A stretch of DNA of 64,000 nucleotides from Symbiodinium sp. CCMP2592 (GCA_905221615.1 CAJNDT010000580.1:753511-817510), one strand, 5' to 3'; counted from the first letter of the stretch, positions 1-11,702 are shown. A program made the numbers and translations. Notes: a model not told the origin generated them from the sequence alone.

Positions 1-110
1 CGAGGCGGATCTTGAGGCCTAGCGCAGGCGAAGCCCTTTGCCGTCCATCTTGCAGCTGTGCCTGGGCAGCTTTGGAAACGAACCGTTCTGCCTCGGCTAG
101 AAAGCCGCAC
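1..110 (-). CDS. candidate exon cut by window edge
   Basis: The minus strand is open to the window edge and reads LAEAERFVSKAAQAQLQDGR with many G/C-ending codons and a helical, charged composition. The flanking DNA (120-700) is telomere-like or AAT-rich. No family recognised and splice sites are not fixed. Confidence 0.4.
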   Translation of the reverse strand, partial: MRLSSRGRTVRFQSCPGTAARWTAKGFACARPQDPP

Positions 111-362
111 AGGCTGCTAGTGCTATGCCACGGCACACTTGATTTAACACAAGATCACATCCTCGTGAAAATCCAGCTGTGCTCTCCTTCGCAGAAGCAG
201 TCAGCCAGGAATCAGAGCAAAACCTGAATCCTGGACATGCAACAATTTCCCCGACCCCAAACCTAACAAGTCCTGACTCGTCCCTGATAGCCCCATCTCC
301 TAAGCCTACGATTCGGGATCCCTACACTTTCAGAAGATGTATAACTAAAAAACATAAAAAAT

Positions 363-426
363 AGAAATAATAAAAACAATAACAATAACAATAACAATAA
401 TAATAATAACAATAATAATAATAATG

Positions 427-457
<31 letters not shown>
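363..457. repeat. (AAT/AAC)n microsatellite
   Basis: Near-perfect trinucleotide array. The leucine- or tyrosine-rich ORFs across it are translations of the repeat, not genes. Confidence 0.9.
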
Positions 458-458
<1 letters not shown>

Positions 459-1157
459 GAGCTCCCTTCGCACAGCCCTTTGCCCTCCATTCTGCCAGCC
501 TCAAACTCGAAACCTCGAGCCACAAACCTGAAGCCCAAGCAGCCTTGGCCTGAAGCCTTGCAACCGGAGATCCCCTAAACCCCAGTGGTACCCTGAGGCC
601 TGCGCCCTTAACCCCTGCTGAACTCTTCACCACAGCCTCTAAACCCGAACATAAAGCTCCACAAAGCCTTCCATCCCTACACAATTCCCGAGCCTAAACC
701 CTAAAACCCTAAGTCAACCCAGTGGACCTCTGATTGCTGGGGAGGAGGTCCTGGTCTCTCCATGAGGCTACGGCTTTTGGGCGTCGGCTTTTGGATTCCG
801 GGATTTGGGTCGAAGGTTTGGGGTTTAGGGCTGCGGGTTTGGGCTTTTGGGTTCGGGCTCGGGTGTTGGGTGTTTGTTGCGTGTGTTGGGATTCGAGGGT
901 TTGCGGGTGTAGAATTCGGCTCTGAGCGTTTACGGTTCATTGCTTGGTTACGTTCAGGGTTGAGGGTTTGGAGCTGGAGACAAGTAATTTCAAGAAAGAA
1001 ATCTATTGCAACGATGAGATTAAAGCAGATGCTTTATAGGGTGATGAAAAACTTTATGTTTCAGGTTTAGGGCTTGGGTTTAAGGCTCACTCAAAGGAAC
1101 ATGTTTGGAGAGCGGAGCTTGGTAGATGGCGCTAGAAGTCTAAACCTTGTGTTGCAT

Positions 1158-1188
1158 TAGGGTTTAGGGTTTAGGGTTTAGGGTTTGG
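1158..1188 (+). repeat. interstitial TTTAGGG telomere-like run
   Basis: Four consecutive TTTAGGG-type units. Similar short runs occur at 3015-3050, 3960-4008, 4243-4282, 18985-19021, 25541-25570, 29335-29358 and 45592-45610, in both orientations, so these are internal repeats and not a chromosome end. Confidence 0.8.
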
Positions 1189-1311
1189 CTCAAGGCTTCA
1201 AGTTTGTGTTCAGAGCTTAGGGGCTTCATTGCATGGTTCTGTCCGGGGTTGAGGGCTTAGGACTGTCAGATCAATGCACTGGCCTCGGGTTCAGGTTCAG
1301 GACCCGAATAA

Positions 1312-1408
1312 TTGGAAGCATGCTTCTGTTCGCATCTAAATCTAATGATCGAAGATCAATGTCTCTGCCAAGCAAAGCTAACTGACTATCGGCTTCGGAA
1401 GAACTGTT
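1312..1408 (-). CDS. candidate exon
   Basis: Open minus-strand frame with the peptide SSSEADSQLALLGRDIDLRS. It is separated from the candidate exon at 1503-1570 by about 90 bp. That interval contains an arm resembling the inverted repeat at 26694-26783 (CCTTATTCTAATCATCAAGG). Confidence 0.35.
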
Positions 1409-1502
1409 CCATAATCCCGCATGGTCCCCATTAAACACATGCCATGATATGACCCGATCCTTATTCTAATCATCAAGGCCCTCATATTACAGGGTTCAGT
1501 GC

Positions 1503-1570
1503 AACATCTGCCTCCTCCGTCGGATCCGGATCGGCTCGCGGCTCCGTGGCGCGCTGCCCTTGGGGCGAAC
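1503..1570 (-). CDS. candidate exon
   Basis: Minus strand reads SPQGQRATEPRADPDPTEEA with GC-rich third positions. The flanks change abruptly to telomere-like sequence. Acidic and disordered in character; no family recognised. Confidence 0.4.
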
Positions 1571-2251
1571 TCTCTGAAGGCGTTCGGGCTTCAGGGTTTT
1601 GGGGTTTCAGGGTTGTGGGGTTTAGGGTTGTAGGGTTCATGGTGTGAGGGTTCAGGGTTTATGCTTAAGGATGAGCTTTCGGCTGTGGGGTTTAGGCTTG
1701 GCGGCTTGGGGCTCAAGATTAAAGGCCGGGGGAATTTGGGCCGTGGACGTGTTGTTTCGACGCGCATAGGTTCTTCTGCAGGCTTTATAGGCAGCTACAT
1801 GGCCTGGGTCACTGAAGCTTAACCCAAACACTAAACCCCAAAGCCCGAAGCTGCAACCCCAAACCTGTAAAGCCGAAACCTCAGCCTCAGACGTTTACCG
1901 CTAGACCCGAAACCTTAATACAAAGCCTACGGAAGCCCACACTCTTGAACCCCAACTGCCACTGCCCAAGCAACAAGCCAAAAAGGCTTAATCCGCGAAC
2001 CCTGCAAAGGCAAAACCCGGAAGCTGCAAACCTTGAAGCCAATAAAAACCTGAACCCCAAACCGATATACCCAAAGAAACGGGAACAACCTGAAACCTGA
2101 GTTTAATCGAAAGTTGAACCCTCAACAAGAAGGGGGTTAGGGGGAAACAAACATGGAACCTTCAAGACACTAAAAGCCTGATCCTAAACCCTTAACCCTG
2201 AAGCTTGTCCAAAGACACCGCTACCCTGAACTTCGAAGAGCCCTACACCCT
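1571..2251. other. telomere-like intron-type DNA
   Basis: Degenerate GGGTTTAGGG sequence switches to CCCTAAA orientation near 1810. No convincing coding segment seen. Confidence 0.5.
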
Positions 2252-2314
2252 CTGTCTCAGCCCCATCATCGGCGCAGTCGAGCCACGCCAACCAGGTGTC
2301 TGCAGCTCCCAGAC
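2252..2314 (-). CDS. candidate exon
   Basis: Begins after a CAG acceptor (2315-2317) and reads GAADTWLAWLDCADDGAET. Other frames are also open, so the frame is chosen on codon bias. It lies about 70 nt downstream, on the minus strand, of the inverted-repeat element at 2383-2496. Confidence 0.4.
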
Positions 2315-2382
2315 CTGATCGGTTCAGGGTTTAAGGTTTAGGGCATTTCTATAGCCTTTATCTTCATAACCTCTGACATGAC

Positions 2383-2496
2383 AGACACCTGGGAGGATCT
2401 AGAAAGTAGATCCCTAATTTGGGGCCCTATACTACTAAGGGTACTTTGTAGGAACCCCCATTAAGGGATCTACTTTTTGCATCCTCCCGGGGGTCT
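2383..2496. repeat. inverted-repeat (MITE/introner-like) element
   Basis: Arms GGGAGGAT-N4-AAAGTAGATCCCTAA and its complement enclose about 45 bp. The minus-strand end reads CCTCCCAG, a usable 3' splice site. Candidate exons lie on both sides (2252-2314 and 2500-2584). Confidence 0.6.
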
Positions 2497-2499
2497 GGG

Positions 2500-2584
2500 A
2501 TGTGGGCTATTGTTATCGATATGTGTGTCCTGCTGCTGTTGGTGGTCGGCGGCGCTCTCTACCCGAACGACATTGCAAACTCCA
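2500..2584 (-). CDS. candidate exon
   Basis: Minus strand reads VRVESAADHQQQQDTHISIT before reaching the inverted-repeat element at 2496. No family recognised. Confidence 0.35.
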
Positions 2585-2927
2585 GAGCCGAAATCCTAAA
2601 TCCCCAACCCTGCGCCCTACCGTACTAGAATCAGGTGCTGGAACCCCAAATTCGAAACTCCCTAAAACCGAAACCCTGCAGCCCGCAACACTGCGCCCTA
2701 AACCCCCCAAAACAGCATCAAAACCACCAAACACGATCATTACCATGAGCACTACTACGATGCTGGTTATGTGTGTTGTTAGTGCCGCTACCAGTTGCAT
2801 TGTTGTTATTACCGTTCTGAGTACACTACTCTACAAAACAGAATCAACAGATCCAAGTTCTCAAAACCCGAAACCCTGAAGCCCTAAACCCGGAAAACCC
2901 CTGAAACCCCTAAAAACCCTACAACCC

Positions 2928-3000
2928 TGGCTCCGGGTGCCGCGCATAACCCATGACCCGGTCGCCTGGGTGAGGGGAGTCCAAGATCAGGAGGGCGACA
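2928..3000 (-). CDS. candidate exon
   Basis: Minus strand reads LLILDSPHPGDRVMGYARHP with strong codon bias, between telomere-like flanks. The composition suggests part of a folded domain; not identified. Confidence 0.45.
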
Positions 3001-3310
3001 GTTGGGGGATTTGCGGTTTGGTGTAGGGGTTTAGGGTTTAGGGTTTAGGGGTTAGAGACTAGAAGCAGATTAGACTAGGGTTGTCTGTTCTTGTGTGTAA
3101 GGGTTGTATCCGGATAGTATGACTAACCTTTCAGATTTCTATGTTTGGGGCTGAGACTTTCAGTTCAGTGCTTTAGGGTTCCAAGGCTTTTGATGTTCCA
3201 CTAAGTTAGCAGTTTGGTGTCTAGGCTTGTGGGCTCTAGGGATTCGGGCTTGTAGGGGTTTTGGGCGGGCTCCTCATGAAAGGATCCTCTGGCCTTCGGG
3301 TCCATGATAG

Positions 3311-3434
3311 CATAGACCTTAGGTACGGCCCCCTTACAGTAAGAGTCTATAGTAGGGCGACTATTAAGGTCCTAATATATCTATATTATGAATACTATTC
3401 AACTATTACTGAGTGGGGGCCGTACCCAACATAG
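3311..3434. repeat. inverted-repeat element
   Basis: Arms CATAGACCTTAGGTACGGCCCCC and an imperfect complement enclose an AT-rich centre. A second small inverted repeat (ACCCCTGGTT/AACCAGGGGT) follows at 3435-3488. Confidence 0.5.
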
Positions 3435-3689
3435 ACCCCTGGTTCAGAAGCAACGTTTTGTAGGGGCCGTTTATTATCAACCAGGGGTTCGTGCTACAAG
3501 TGGTTACTAAGGTTTCCGATCGTCGCTGCACATGGAGAAAGATTCCACTTACCAGCATCGCCATGAGAACCCAAACCTTTAAAGTCACCGGTATTTCCTA
3601 TATATACTCCCCCCCGCAAGCCCAAAATAAGCCCCATTTCACAGTCGGTGAAGCCCTAAATCTGAACCCAAGAGCAGAATCCCTAGCAT

Positions 3690-3740
3690 TCTGCCCCGCT
3701 TCGGTGCACCGTCCTCCACGAAGTGTCTTCAACCCTCCAT
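3690..3740 (-). CDS. candidate exon
   Basis: Minus strand reads RVEDTSWRTVHRSGAEC. Short; could be a chance open frame. Confidence 0.25.
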
Positions 3741-3813
3741 CCCGTAGCTACAAACCTTTGGGCTCGCTCAGGCTGCAGGTTTCAGCCCCATCATTCCTTT
3801 TCATGAAATTCAC

Positions 3814-3958
3814 TGAATATTGGAGCCTGACTTTTTCTCCTCAGTCTCTATATGCTTATACTGCTGCACGACCTGCTTTTCTAACGCATCGTACATGTCT
3901 CATTCGGCTGTTAAGGCCCCAATATTGCTCAGCACCCTCAACATCTCGCCCTCACTTC
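3814..3958 (-). CDS. candidate exon(s) with an internal TGA
   Basis: Upstream part reads SEGEMLRVLSNIGALTAE, then an in-frame TGA (3900-3902), then DMYDALEKQVVQQYKHIETE in the same frame. Either two exons with a very short intron, a mutated exon, or a chance frame. Helical, charged composition resembles other candidate exons here. Confidence 0.4.
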
Positions 3959-4089
3959 TCTAAACCCTAAACCTTAAACGAAACCCTAAACCCTAAACCC
4001 TAAACGTTAAGGCTTCCTGTGGGGACTCCTACAAGGGCTATATAGCAGGGTTCTATAGTATGGGGGCCTTCATAATGAGAGTAGGGCTT

Positions 4090-4230
4090 AGCTTCTGCAT
4101 GGTAGCTAATGGATGCCTGGATTAACTCACCCACGCCCTGGTGCTACACAACCTTCCAAGGCTTACAGCCGGGCTTAGGGCTGCCAAACGGCATTATACC
4201 GAGAACTCCAAGCGGGTACGAAATCTCCTC
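4090..4230 (-). CDS. two weak candidate exons
   Basis: Minus strand gives GVGELIQASISYHAEAK (4090-4150) and EEISYPLGVLGIMPFGSPKP (4166-4230), split by telomere-like DNA. Plausible but short. Confidence 0.3.
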
Positions 4231-4285
4231 TAAACCCTCAGCCTAAACACTAAACCCTAAACCTAAACCCTAAACCCTAAACTCC

Positions 4286-4372
4286 GGCCGTCTGTTGCAG
4301 CCGAAGTCGCTCACATCCGGTTTGCGGAACGTCGCGTAGGCAGACCCCTTGTCGGATCCCTGCACAGCGGCC
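4286..4372 (-). CDS. candidate exon
   Basis: Minus strand reads AVQGSDKGSAYATFRKPDVS and then DFGCN. It runs directly into TTTAGGG repeats, which look like the start of an intron. Strong G/C third-position bias. Confidence 0.45.
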
Positions 4373-4876
4373 CAACTCAAAACTGGGGACTGGGGGTTCA
4401 GGGGTTTAGGATGTTTAGGGGTGTGGGGGGTTTAGGGGGACTGGATGAGATGGTAGCCCGAAATAAGCCCTGCGCAAGATTGAGTTCCTAAGCTGTCGGG
4501 TGCATGGCGAGAATACCTGCAGGAATCACTATACACTACCCTGCACGGAAACGGGCATGTGAAAGGCGGGGTCTCACACAGCCTGGCGGGTTCAGTGACA
4601 ACCATCCTATCCAGGTCCCTAAAGCATCAACCGGAACGAAAGGACTGTTGCATGGATGAAGAGCGGTGGTGAGCGGCTGTTCGCCATGCCCCCCTCTCAA
4701 ACCCCAAAACGCCAAGCCGTGAACCCTAGCCCCAAAACCTTACATAAGCCCTAATGCCCTAAACCCAGAAAACCCTTCAGACCTGGCAAAAACCATGAGT
4801 CCTAGCCCTGAACCGTGAGCAAAACACACAGAACCTTAAAGCAAAAAAGACGGGGCGAGAACACAAAACCCAAAAC
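4373..4876. other. unresolved, partly open on minus strand
   Basis: Two overlapping minus-strand frames are open across about 4440-4690 and neither stands out. The remainder is telomere-like. Confidence 0.35.
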
Positions 4877-4945
4877 CATGATCCGAGCCAGCGCATACCG
4901 CAGCGACTGGTTCTTCTCGTGTCCTCGCAAGCAGATCATCCGTAG
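4877..4945 (-). CDS. candidate exon
   Basis: Minus strand reads ICLRGHEKNQSLRYALARIM with biased codons. No domain recognised. Confidence 0.45.
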
Positions 4946-5308
4946 CCCAAGAACCCCGACACACCCCGACATGATGAGCTGTCCTTGCATGGTTCTGTCA
5001 GGTTTTATGGGCCCTGAATTCATGAACATAGAAAGATTCGTAGAAATATGGCTTGAGGTGTCTTGCGTATTAAAGATGTGTGGGCAACACGTGCAAATAA
5101 TCTGCAGCTTTGGCGTAAACATAAGAACCAACCTGCAGCATGCCTAGACGTAAAGGGAACCACGTAATTGCGGCGCCTCTGTAGAACACGACATACACAG
5201 AGACATGTACATATCAGTATACATACCTATATATATATATGTACGTATGTAAAGTGTGTGTGTGTGCATGTAAATATGTATGTGTGCATGTATGCATGTG
5301 CACGCATA

Positions 5309-5751
<443 letters not shown>

Positions 5752-5804
5752 CTTACGTTTATGCGTACCGGTATGTGTATATGTGCATAGGTGCAAAAAC
5801 ACAT

Positions 5805-5875
5805 GCTGGAATCGCCCCAATCCTGCCAGCTTTGGTGCAGTTGTCCCCAAGGCCCACAGTGAGGGCAAAGAGGTG
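5805..5875 (-). CDS. weak candidate exon
   Basis: Minus strand reads FALTVGLGDNCTKAGRIGAI, just outside the TG tract. Confidence 0.3.
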
Positions 5876-6094
5876 GACTTCCTTGGATTTGCTCTTTTGC
5901 GGCTTGGGGCTTCGGGTTCGGGATTGATTTGGCTCTTGGGGTTTGGCACGTTTGGCACTAGGGGTTCCGGGTTCACCGTTAGGACCGCAAGGATTCAGGG
6001 TTCAGTTTGCAGCAAGTTGGGTGCAGTGGGGCGCAAACTTTGGGGATGGGGGCTTCGGGATGGGGAGCTCAGGATATCTCACCTCGAACTTAAA

Positions 6095-6182
6095 CCAGAA
6101 TCGGGCGAACTTTTGCAGCTCAGCCACGCCATTGGCGAGGGCGCCGCCATGTTGGGCGGACGCTGTGCGAAGCCCTCGCAGG
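6095..6182 (-). CDS. candidate exon
   Basis: Minus strand reads GLRTASAQHGGALANGVAEL then QKFARFWFKFEV, GC-rich at third positions. No family recognised. Confidence 0.4.
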
Positions 6183-6301
6183 GCGGGAGTTCAACATTCC
6201 ACTGGTGCCAGTAGCTTTAACAACTTACATTCAAACTTTAACACCATTGACAGTAGCAGTTTACCGAGTTCTGCTCGGTCATGACAGTAGCCGGTCCTTA
6301 C

Positions 6302-6465
6302 CATCACAAGAATACCGCTACGGGAGGATGTGGAAACCACCTGTGATTGACAAGGACGGAGCAGAAGGGTGTTGGATTTGAAACCACCTTCCTTCCCGCC
6401 TTCGCTCCCGGAACCATCTTTCGGCCGCTGAAGGGATTCTTGGAAACCGGTCTCACCCTTTTCCC
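6302..6465 (-). CDS. candidate exon with GTAAGG donor
   Basis: Minus strand contains ETGFQESLQRPKDGSGSEGG and ends at a GTAAGG donor (6296-6301). The gene model beyond this is unclear; a further open frame with a hydrophobic stretch lies at 6466-6740. Confidence 0.35.
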
Positions 6466-6782
6466 TGGCACATTCCCCACAAAACAATAAACAACAAGGT
6501 CAACCCGGGAACCCAAAAACCATCCACAAAGCAAATGTCCCGAGCAGCGAGCGACAAAAGCATGTTCTTTGCTAATAGTTGTAGCGTACTATCGAAAGCC
6601 ACAACTCGTGGAACCAGCGTGCGCCGCACCCTGTATCGCGACCTCCCGCAGCGGTGGAACCTCCCGCGATGCACCCCGTATCGCGATCCCCACCTATTCA
6701 ACCTCCCCACAAAACAGTGAACAAAAACCAAACACACATACACACAACTAAATTATGAAACACAACCAAACAAGTTAAAAAT

Positions 6783-6842
6783 CATGGCCATATGCCCCTT
6801 CCCTGCTCTCATCAACAACAATTCCTTCAACCTCATTTCCCG
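6783..6842 (-). CDS. candidate exon
   Basis: Minus strand reads EMRLKELLLMRAGKGHMA, amphipathic-helix-like, before an extended telomere-like region. Confidence 0.35.
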
Positions 6843-6959
6843 AAAAAACCCTACAACCCGAAAACTCCAAACACTGAACCCCTTTGAAACCCTAAAACCC
6901 AAAAAAACGGAAACCCAAAACCCTAAAACCCTCAACCCTAGACAGTAAAACCTCAAAAC

Positions 6960-8045
6960 CCTAAAACAATAAAACCCTAAACCCTAAAACCCCAAACCCT
7001 TAAAACCCCAAAGCCCAGAACAGTAAAACCCTAAAACCCCAAACCCTTAAAACCCCAAAGCCCATAACAGCAAGACCCTAAAACCCCAAAACCCTTAAAC
7101 CCCCAAAAAAACCCAGAACAGTAAAACCCAAAAACCCCAAACCCCTAAACCGCAAAGCCTAAAACAGTAAAACCCTAAAACCCCAAACCCCTAAACCGCA
7201 AAGCCTAAAACAGTAAAACCCTAAAACCCCAAACCCTTAAAACCCCAAAGCCCATTAACAGCAAGACCCTAAAACCCCAAAACCCTTAAACCCCCAAAAA
7301 AGCCCAGAACAGTAAAACCCTAAAACCCCAAACCCCTAAACCGCAAAGCCTAAAACAGCAAAACCCTAAAACCCCAAACCCTTAAAACCCCAAAGCCCAT
7401 AACAGCAAGACCCTAAAACCCCAAAACCCTTAAACCCCCAAAAAAGCCCAGAACAGTAAAACCCTAAAACCCCAAACCCCTAAACCGCAAAGCCTAAAAC
7501 AGCAAAACCCTAAAACCCCAAACCCTTAAAACCCCAAAGCCCATAACAGCAAGACCCTAAAACCCCAAAACCCTTAAACCCCCAAAAAAGCCCAGAACAG
7601 TAAAACCCTAAAACCCCAAACCCCTAAACCGCAAAGCCTAAAACAGCAAAACCCTAAAACCCCAAACCCTTAAAACCCCAAAGCCCATAACAGCAAGACC
7701 CTAAAACCCCAAAACCCTTAAACCCCCAAAAAAGCCCAGAACAGTAAAACCCTAAAACCCCAAACCCCTAAACCGCAAAGCCTAAAACAGCAAAACCCTA
7801 AAACCCCAAACCCTTAAAACCCCAAAGCCCATAACAGCAAGACCCTAAGACCCCAAAACCCTTAAACCCCCAAAAAAGCCCAGAACAGTAAAACCCTAAA
7901 ACCCCAAACCCCTAAAACCCCAAAGCCCATAACAGCAAGACCCTAAAACCCCAAAACCCTTAAAAACCCAAAAACCCCAAACCCCTAAACCGCAAAGCCT
8001 AAAACAGCAAAACCCTAAAACCCCAAAACCCTAAACCCTCAAAGC
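6960..8045. repeat. 144-bp-period minisatellite built from CCCTAAA variants
   Basis: AGCCCAGAAC recurs at 7301, 7445, 7589, 7733 and 7877, exactly 144 bp apart. Each unit holds three sub-blocks of AAACCCTAAAACCCCAAACCC with different linkers (CAGTAAAA, CAGCAAAA, CAGCAAGA). A higher-order repeat evolved from telomere-like DNA. Confidence 0.9.
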
Positions 8046-8051
8046 CCCAAA

Positions 8052-8118
8052 GCCCAGGGGCCTTGGACTTCCCAGGCTTCCCTTCGCTGGCCCGTTTGGG
8101 CCAGTGACTGCAGATGGC
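8052..8118 (-). CDS. candidate exon
   Basis: Minus strand reads AICSHWPKRASEGKPGKSKA, directly beside the minisatellite. Confidence 0.4.
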
Positions 8119-8124
8119 GCCCTA

Positions 8125-8310
8125 TGATGTATCGTGATATAACATAGCATAGCATAGTAGAACAGATTAGAATATAGCAGAATATGATGTATTGTGATAT
8201 AACATAGAATAGTGTGATAGAATGGATTATTTTATAACAGAATATAACAGAGTATCATATAACTTAATGTAACAGAACACAGCATAACACTACATCACGT
8301 AACGTGAATG
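8125..8310. repeat. degenerate ATAGC/ATATAACATAG low-complexity tract
   Basis: AT-rich imperfect repeats such as GATATAACATAGAATAG recur at about 10-55-bp intervals. Confidence 0.6.
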
Positions 8311-8419
8311 AGAGACTTGAAGTTTGGGGGGGTCCGAGCTTCAGGGTTTCAGAGTTTAAGGTTTGAAGCTAGGGTTCAAGGACATTTGAGCTCAAGTGTT
8401 AAGAGATCACGGTTTCAGA

Positions 8420-8615
8420 GACTAGGCGCAAGACAAGGGATCGAGTTTCGATCAGGAGCCTCACGAATTAGTAGCAGTCTTCCTACAATCCTTGTATGGT
8501 CACAGGCGAACCTGCGCACAACCCTATTCGACAACTTTTTGGGTGAATTAACCTGGTTACAGTAGCCTTTGCGGAGCATTCCATGCTCCGCCGCCCATCC
8601 CGGCCCCACCTGCGC
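8420..8615 (-). CDS. weak candidate exon
   Basis: Open minus frame with AEHGMLRKGYCNQVNSPKKL. No splice sites assigned. Confidence 0.28.
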
Positions 8616-8957
8616 CAACCCTGTAGGATTTCGGGTTGAAGCGGCTTTATGGGTTTAGGGTTTAGGATTTGGGGGTTTAGGGTTTAGGATTTAGGGGTTT
8701 AGGGTTTTGGGTTTAAGGGTTTCGGACTTCGCTTATTTAAATTTCGTGTGCGCTACGCAGTACAGCCACACAGGTCTCCCAGAAGCCCTAAAGCCCAGGA
8801 CCCCGCAGCCCTAGAAGCCTGTCCCCCTCAAAACCGTCCCCATTCTCAAGGCCCTAAACCCTACTCCCCCATCCCTTATCCCCGAAGCCTGGAGGCCCTG
8901 AACCCTACACCCTATATACCCTAATCCCTGAAAACTGGACCCGGAGCCCTAAACCCA

Positions 8958-9240
8958 AACTCCGTGCACCAGGGTGCCCCTTGTTTCTCCTCTGTGGGTT
9001 CGATTGGTACCGACTGAAGCCATTAAGTTTGTGCTGATCATTGCCAAGCATGGGAACTGTACTTATGGAGACACCGACGTTCGCATGCAAAACCCTCGGT
9101 AGGACAGGAAGTTTCGAGATTTTGGGATTTCTGCGGCGAGGGGTCCTGTACGACAGTTGTAGTAAGGAGCCCTCAGGAATACTGTTACTAACTCTCCCAG
9201 CCCCTCAATTTCGTTTCTGCTCATGCAGCCTGCAGGAATC
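8958..9240 (-). CDS. weak candidate exons
   Basis: Two open minus frames: ISTVPMLGNDQHKLNGFSRY at about 8960-9085 and SRNEIEGLGELV at about 9180-9240. Non-repetitive, but chance open frames cannot be excluded. Confidence 0.3.
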
Positions 9241-9424
9241 CGATTCATTTTAGGGTCTACGGTTCAGGAGTTTTAAGGTTTAGGGCTTTAGGACTGCTTT
9301 AGACTTAAGCTCAAGGCTTCAGGGAAAGCGGAGAGAGTTGAGGCGGGATTGTATTACCAAACTCTCAAGTAATCACGACCAAAGTTCTGAGCCCTTGACC
9401 CCAAACCTCAAGCCCTGATCCAAG

Positions 9425-9650
9425 AAGAAAAGGGAACCCGCCCTGCCTGAATCATAACGTTCAGAGACCTCGCCCATAAACTTCTGAAACTTTGGAACCC
9501 TTTCAACAACCCCTAAACCCTTTCGACCGCAAGTGCTTAACCGTAGCTCTAGCTTCTTATCGATGTCCCCATCATTGGAACCCTGGCCGGGATTGTACAG
9601 ATTGGCCACGGGACCCTGCTTTTCTACAGGTGTGGGCAGTGGCACACGAA
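9425..9650 (-). CDS. candidate exon
   Basis: Continuous minus frame of about 70 codons, including VEKQGPVANLYNPGQGSNDG and VERVPKFQKFMGEVSERYDS. One of the longer open frames in this half; no domain recognised. Confidence 0.38.
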
Positions 9651-9767
9651 CGGAGCGGGTGCGGCCGTAGGTTTCGTCTAAGCCCGGGGCTCTTAGCCTG
9701 AAGCCACAGCCTTAGACCTTAGGGCTAGGCTTTGGGGTTTAGGGTTTAGGGTATGGAACCGACTCCG

Positions 9768-10165
9768 GGACCCGCTGCGTTTGAAAGGCACAACCACGAA
9801 ACTATCTTCTTCGGGAGCAAAGCTTCCAGCCAAGAAGCGTGGATTCAAAAGGACTTCATGAGTTGCAGGTAAGTTGATTAGTGTGTAAACGCCTCCATAC
9901 TCCAAAGCCTCGTCTCCCGGCGTGCTCTGCAAAGGTCCCCCCACCTGTATAACCTCAAAGCTGTCAATACAGATCAAAGACCCCAGAATCATAGACCCTC
10001 TGAGAAAAGGCTGCCCTTCGCCCCCAAGAGCTTTGGAGCATCCAGATATCTGCACTACGTCCCGGCGACTGCTGACCGATTGCGCTCGCAACCCTCGAAA
10101 CAAGGCTCCTGTTAGCCAAGGCGACTTGGCTGAAGCTGCTCGTAATCCGGCGCCGGATTGAAACT
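9768..10165 (-). CDS. candidate coding segment
   Basis: Minus frame open for about 130 codons, including ICIDSFEVIQVGGPLQSTPG and LINLPATHEVLLNPRFLAGS. Probably more than one exon; not identified. Confidence 0.35.
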
Positions 10166-10569
10166 GGCGCACATATTGAAATGAATCGGAAACAAATGCC
10201 ACGGGGCTCCACCCAAGGTGCCGACAGTGAGGTGCTAACTGCCTGGATGGGGGTGTTGGGACGTATAGGGGTTGCATCAATGCCCTGTTCATTTACGCAT
10301 GGAAATACCCACTCTAGAATCCTATCTGCAGAGCTCTGTTGCGAAGTGGTCACAGGACCCTCGGTCATCGATGCTGCCCCCATTCTGTCCTGTACCCATG
10401 AACCAGAAATCCTGGCCATAGTCACTTAGACTCCCAAGTCCTAATTCGAAACTGACGGTTTAGGATACACTCTGCAACATCCACTAAACCCCTCCCCCAT
10501 CCTCAAGGCCAAACCTAGACAAAGATATGCAACTCGAAACCCCAAAAACCTACTGAAGTGTCTAACTCA

Positions 10570-10905
10570 TGAGGGGTGAGAGCCTCGCAAGGTATTTATT
10601 TGGCAACACAGGCCGGACTTCCTCTAAGAAAAGCCCCGCGCCGCCGGACGAAGAGCTGCTTGAACAAACGAGACGTATAGGATTTCACACATTGGGTTTT
10701 TGGGTTTGGGGTCTAGGGTTTGGGGTTTTGGGTTTCGGGTATTAAGGAGGGCACTTCCCAAGGACCTCGGGGCATAACAGTCTTGGTAGAGTGGTGGTTT
10801 GGTAGTCGAGAAGTGCGAGTCTGTGTCCGGAACTTACGGGAATTGCTTACTCGTAATCCTCCTGTACCTGTAACCATGATACTTCCGGTACTTTTAGTGG
10901 CGTTG
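10570..10905 (-). CDS. weak candidate exons
   Basis: Minus strand carries TPLKVPEVSWLQVQEDY ending at a GTAAGC donor (about 10855), then SGHRLALLDYQTTTLPRLL. GLFLEEVRPVLPNKYLARLS lies at 10570-10660. Confidence 0.3.
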
Positions 10906-11074
10906 GGGTGTCATAACTGCTGATCGCGCAACAACCCCAAACACTGAGTCAGGACCGCACACTTTTGTCAACACAACACTCTACAATCATGGACAGGGCT
11001 TTGACTCAGGCTTGGTGCGGTGGAGGGAAGAAGGGGGGGTTGAGGACAGGTAGGTTTTAGGGTATGCGGCTTGG

Positions 11075-11425
11075 CAGTACGATTTTGTTTCTCAGATATT
11101 AGGCTACTGCGTTGGCATCGCGCAGCTAGCTCAATCGCCCATGCGCGGGGCCAAAAGACTCTGCCTGTATTGTGGCGTCGACGACCAGCTCGTTCTACCA
11201 TAGGGATCCGATACAAAGCCCGCACCCCTAAAGCTTCAACCCGAAGAGACTCATGAAGCCTTTGGCCCATATGGTACGACAGAGTAGCGGTTTACACGAG
11301 TCTGTATAAGTATGTCAAGATTGTACGGGCATACAACTACTGGTGTCTCCCCGCTATTGACCCGCGTAGTACTGGTACAAGACAGATACATCCGAAGAGC
11401 TACCCCCAAGGAAAACAACAACATA
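11075..11425 (-). CDS. weak candidate exons
   Basis: PEYVVVFLGGSSSDVSVLYQ (11340-11425), SGETPVVVCPYNLDILIQTR (11285-11345) and RVFWPRAWAIELAARCQRSS (11075-11245) are open on the minus strand in non-repetitive DNA. Confidence 0.3.
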
Positions 11426-11702
11426 CTCGGGCCTGGGGTTGAGAGTCTCGGGTTTAGCGTTCGGGTTAAGGGTGTAGGGCTGCGGGCTTCTGGTGTTTAA
11501 GGCTTGGTTTAAGGTTTACAGTTTGAGAAACTTCAGGATGTTAGGAAGTAGGGCAAGTAGGGGTTCAACAGCCTTGAAACAATACATACACCTCCCCCCA
11601 ACCCACCCCCGACAAAAGACAAACAACTACTCAGCACCATAAACACTGCACCTTGAAACCCGCTTCCAGAATCTGGACTCCTGAACTTGAAGACTGCTAT
11701 TC

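Larger units (their letters stand above)
111..1300. other. non-coding, telomere-like and AAT microsatellite
   Basis: The stretch holds degenerate CCCTAAA/TTTAGGG motifs and an AAT/AAC trinucleotide tract at about 363-457. A run of four TTTAGGG units lies near 1158-1188. Weak minus-strand open stretches at 720-765 and 1095-1140 could be exons, but they are too short to call. Confidence 0.5.

Noticed and set aside
1158..1188. True chromosome end
   Set aside because: TTTAGGG runs are short, interrupted, scattered and in both orientations.
6960..8045. CRISPR-like array
   Set aside because: No unique spacers; it is a head-to-tail minisatellite in a eukaryotic context.
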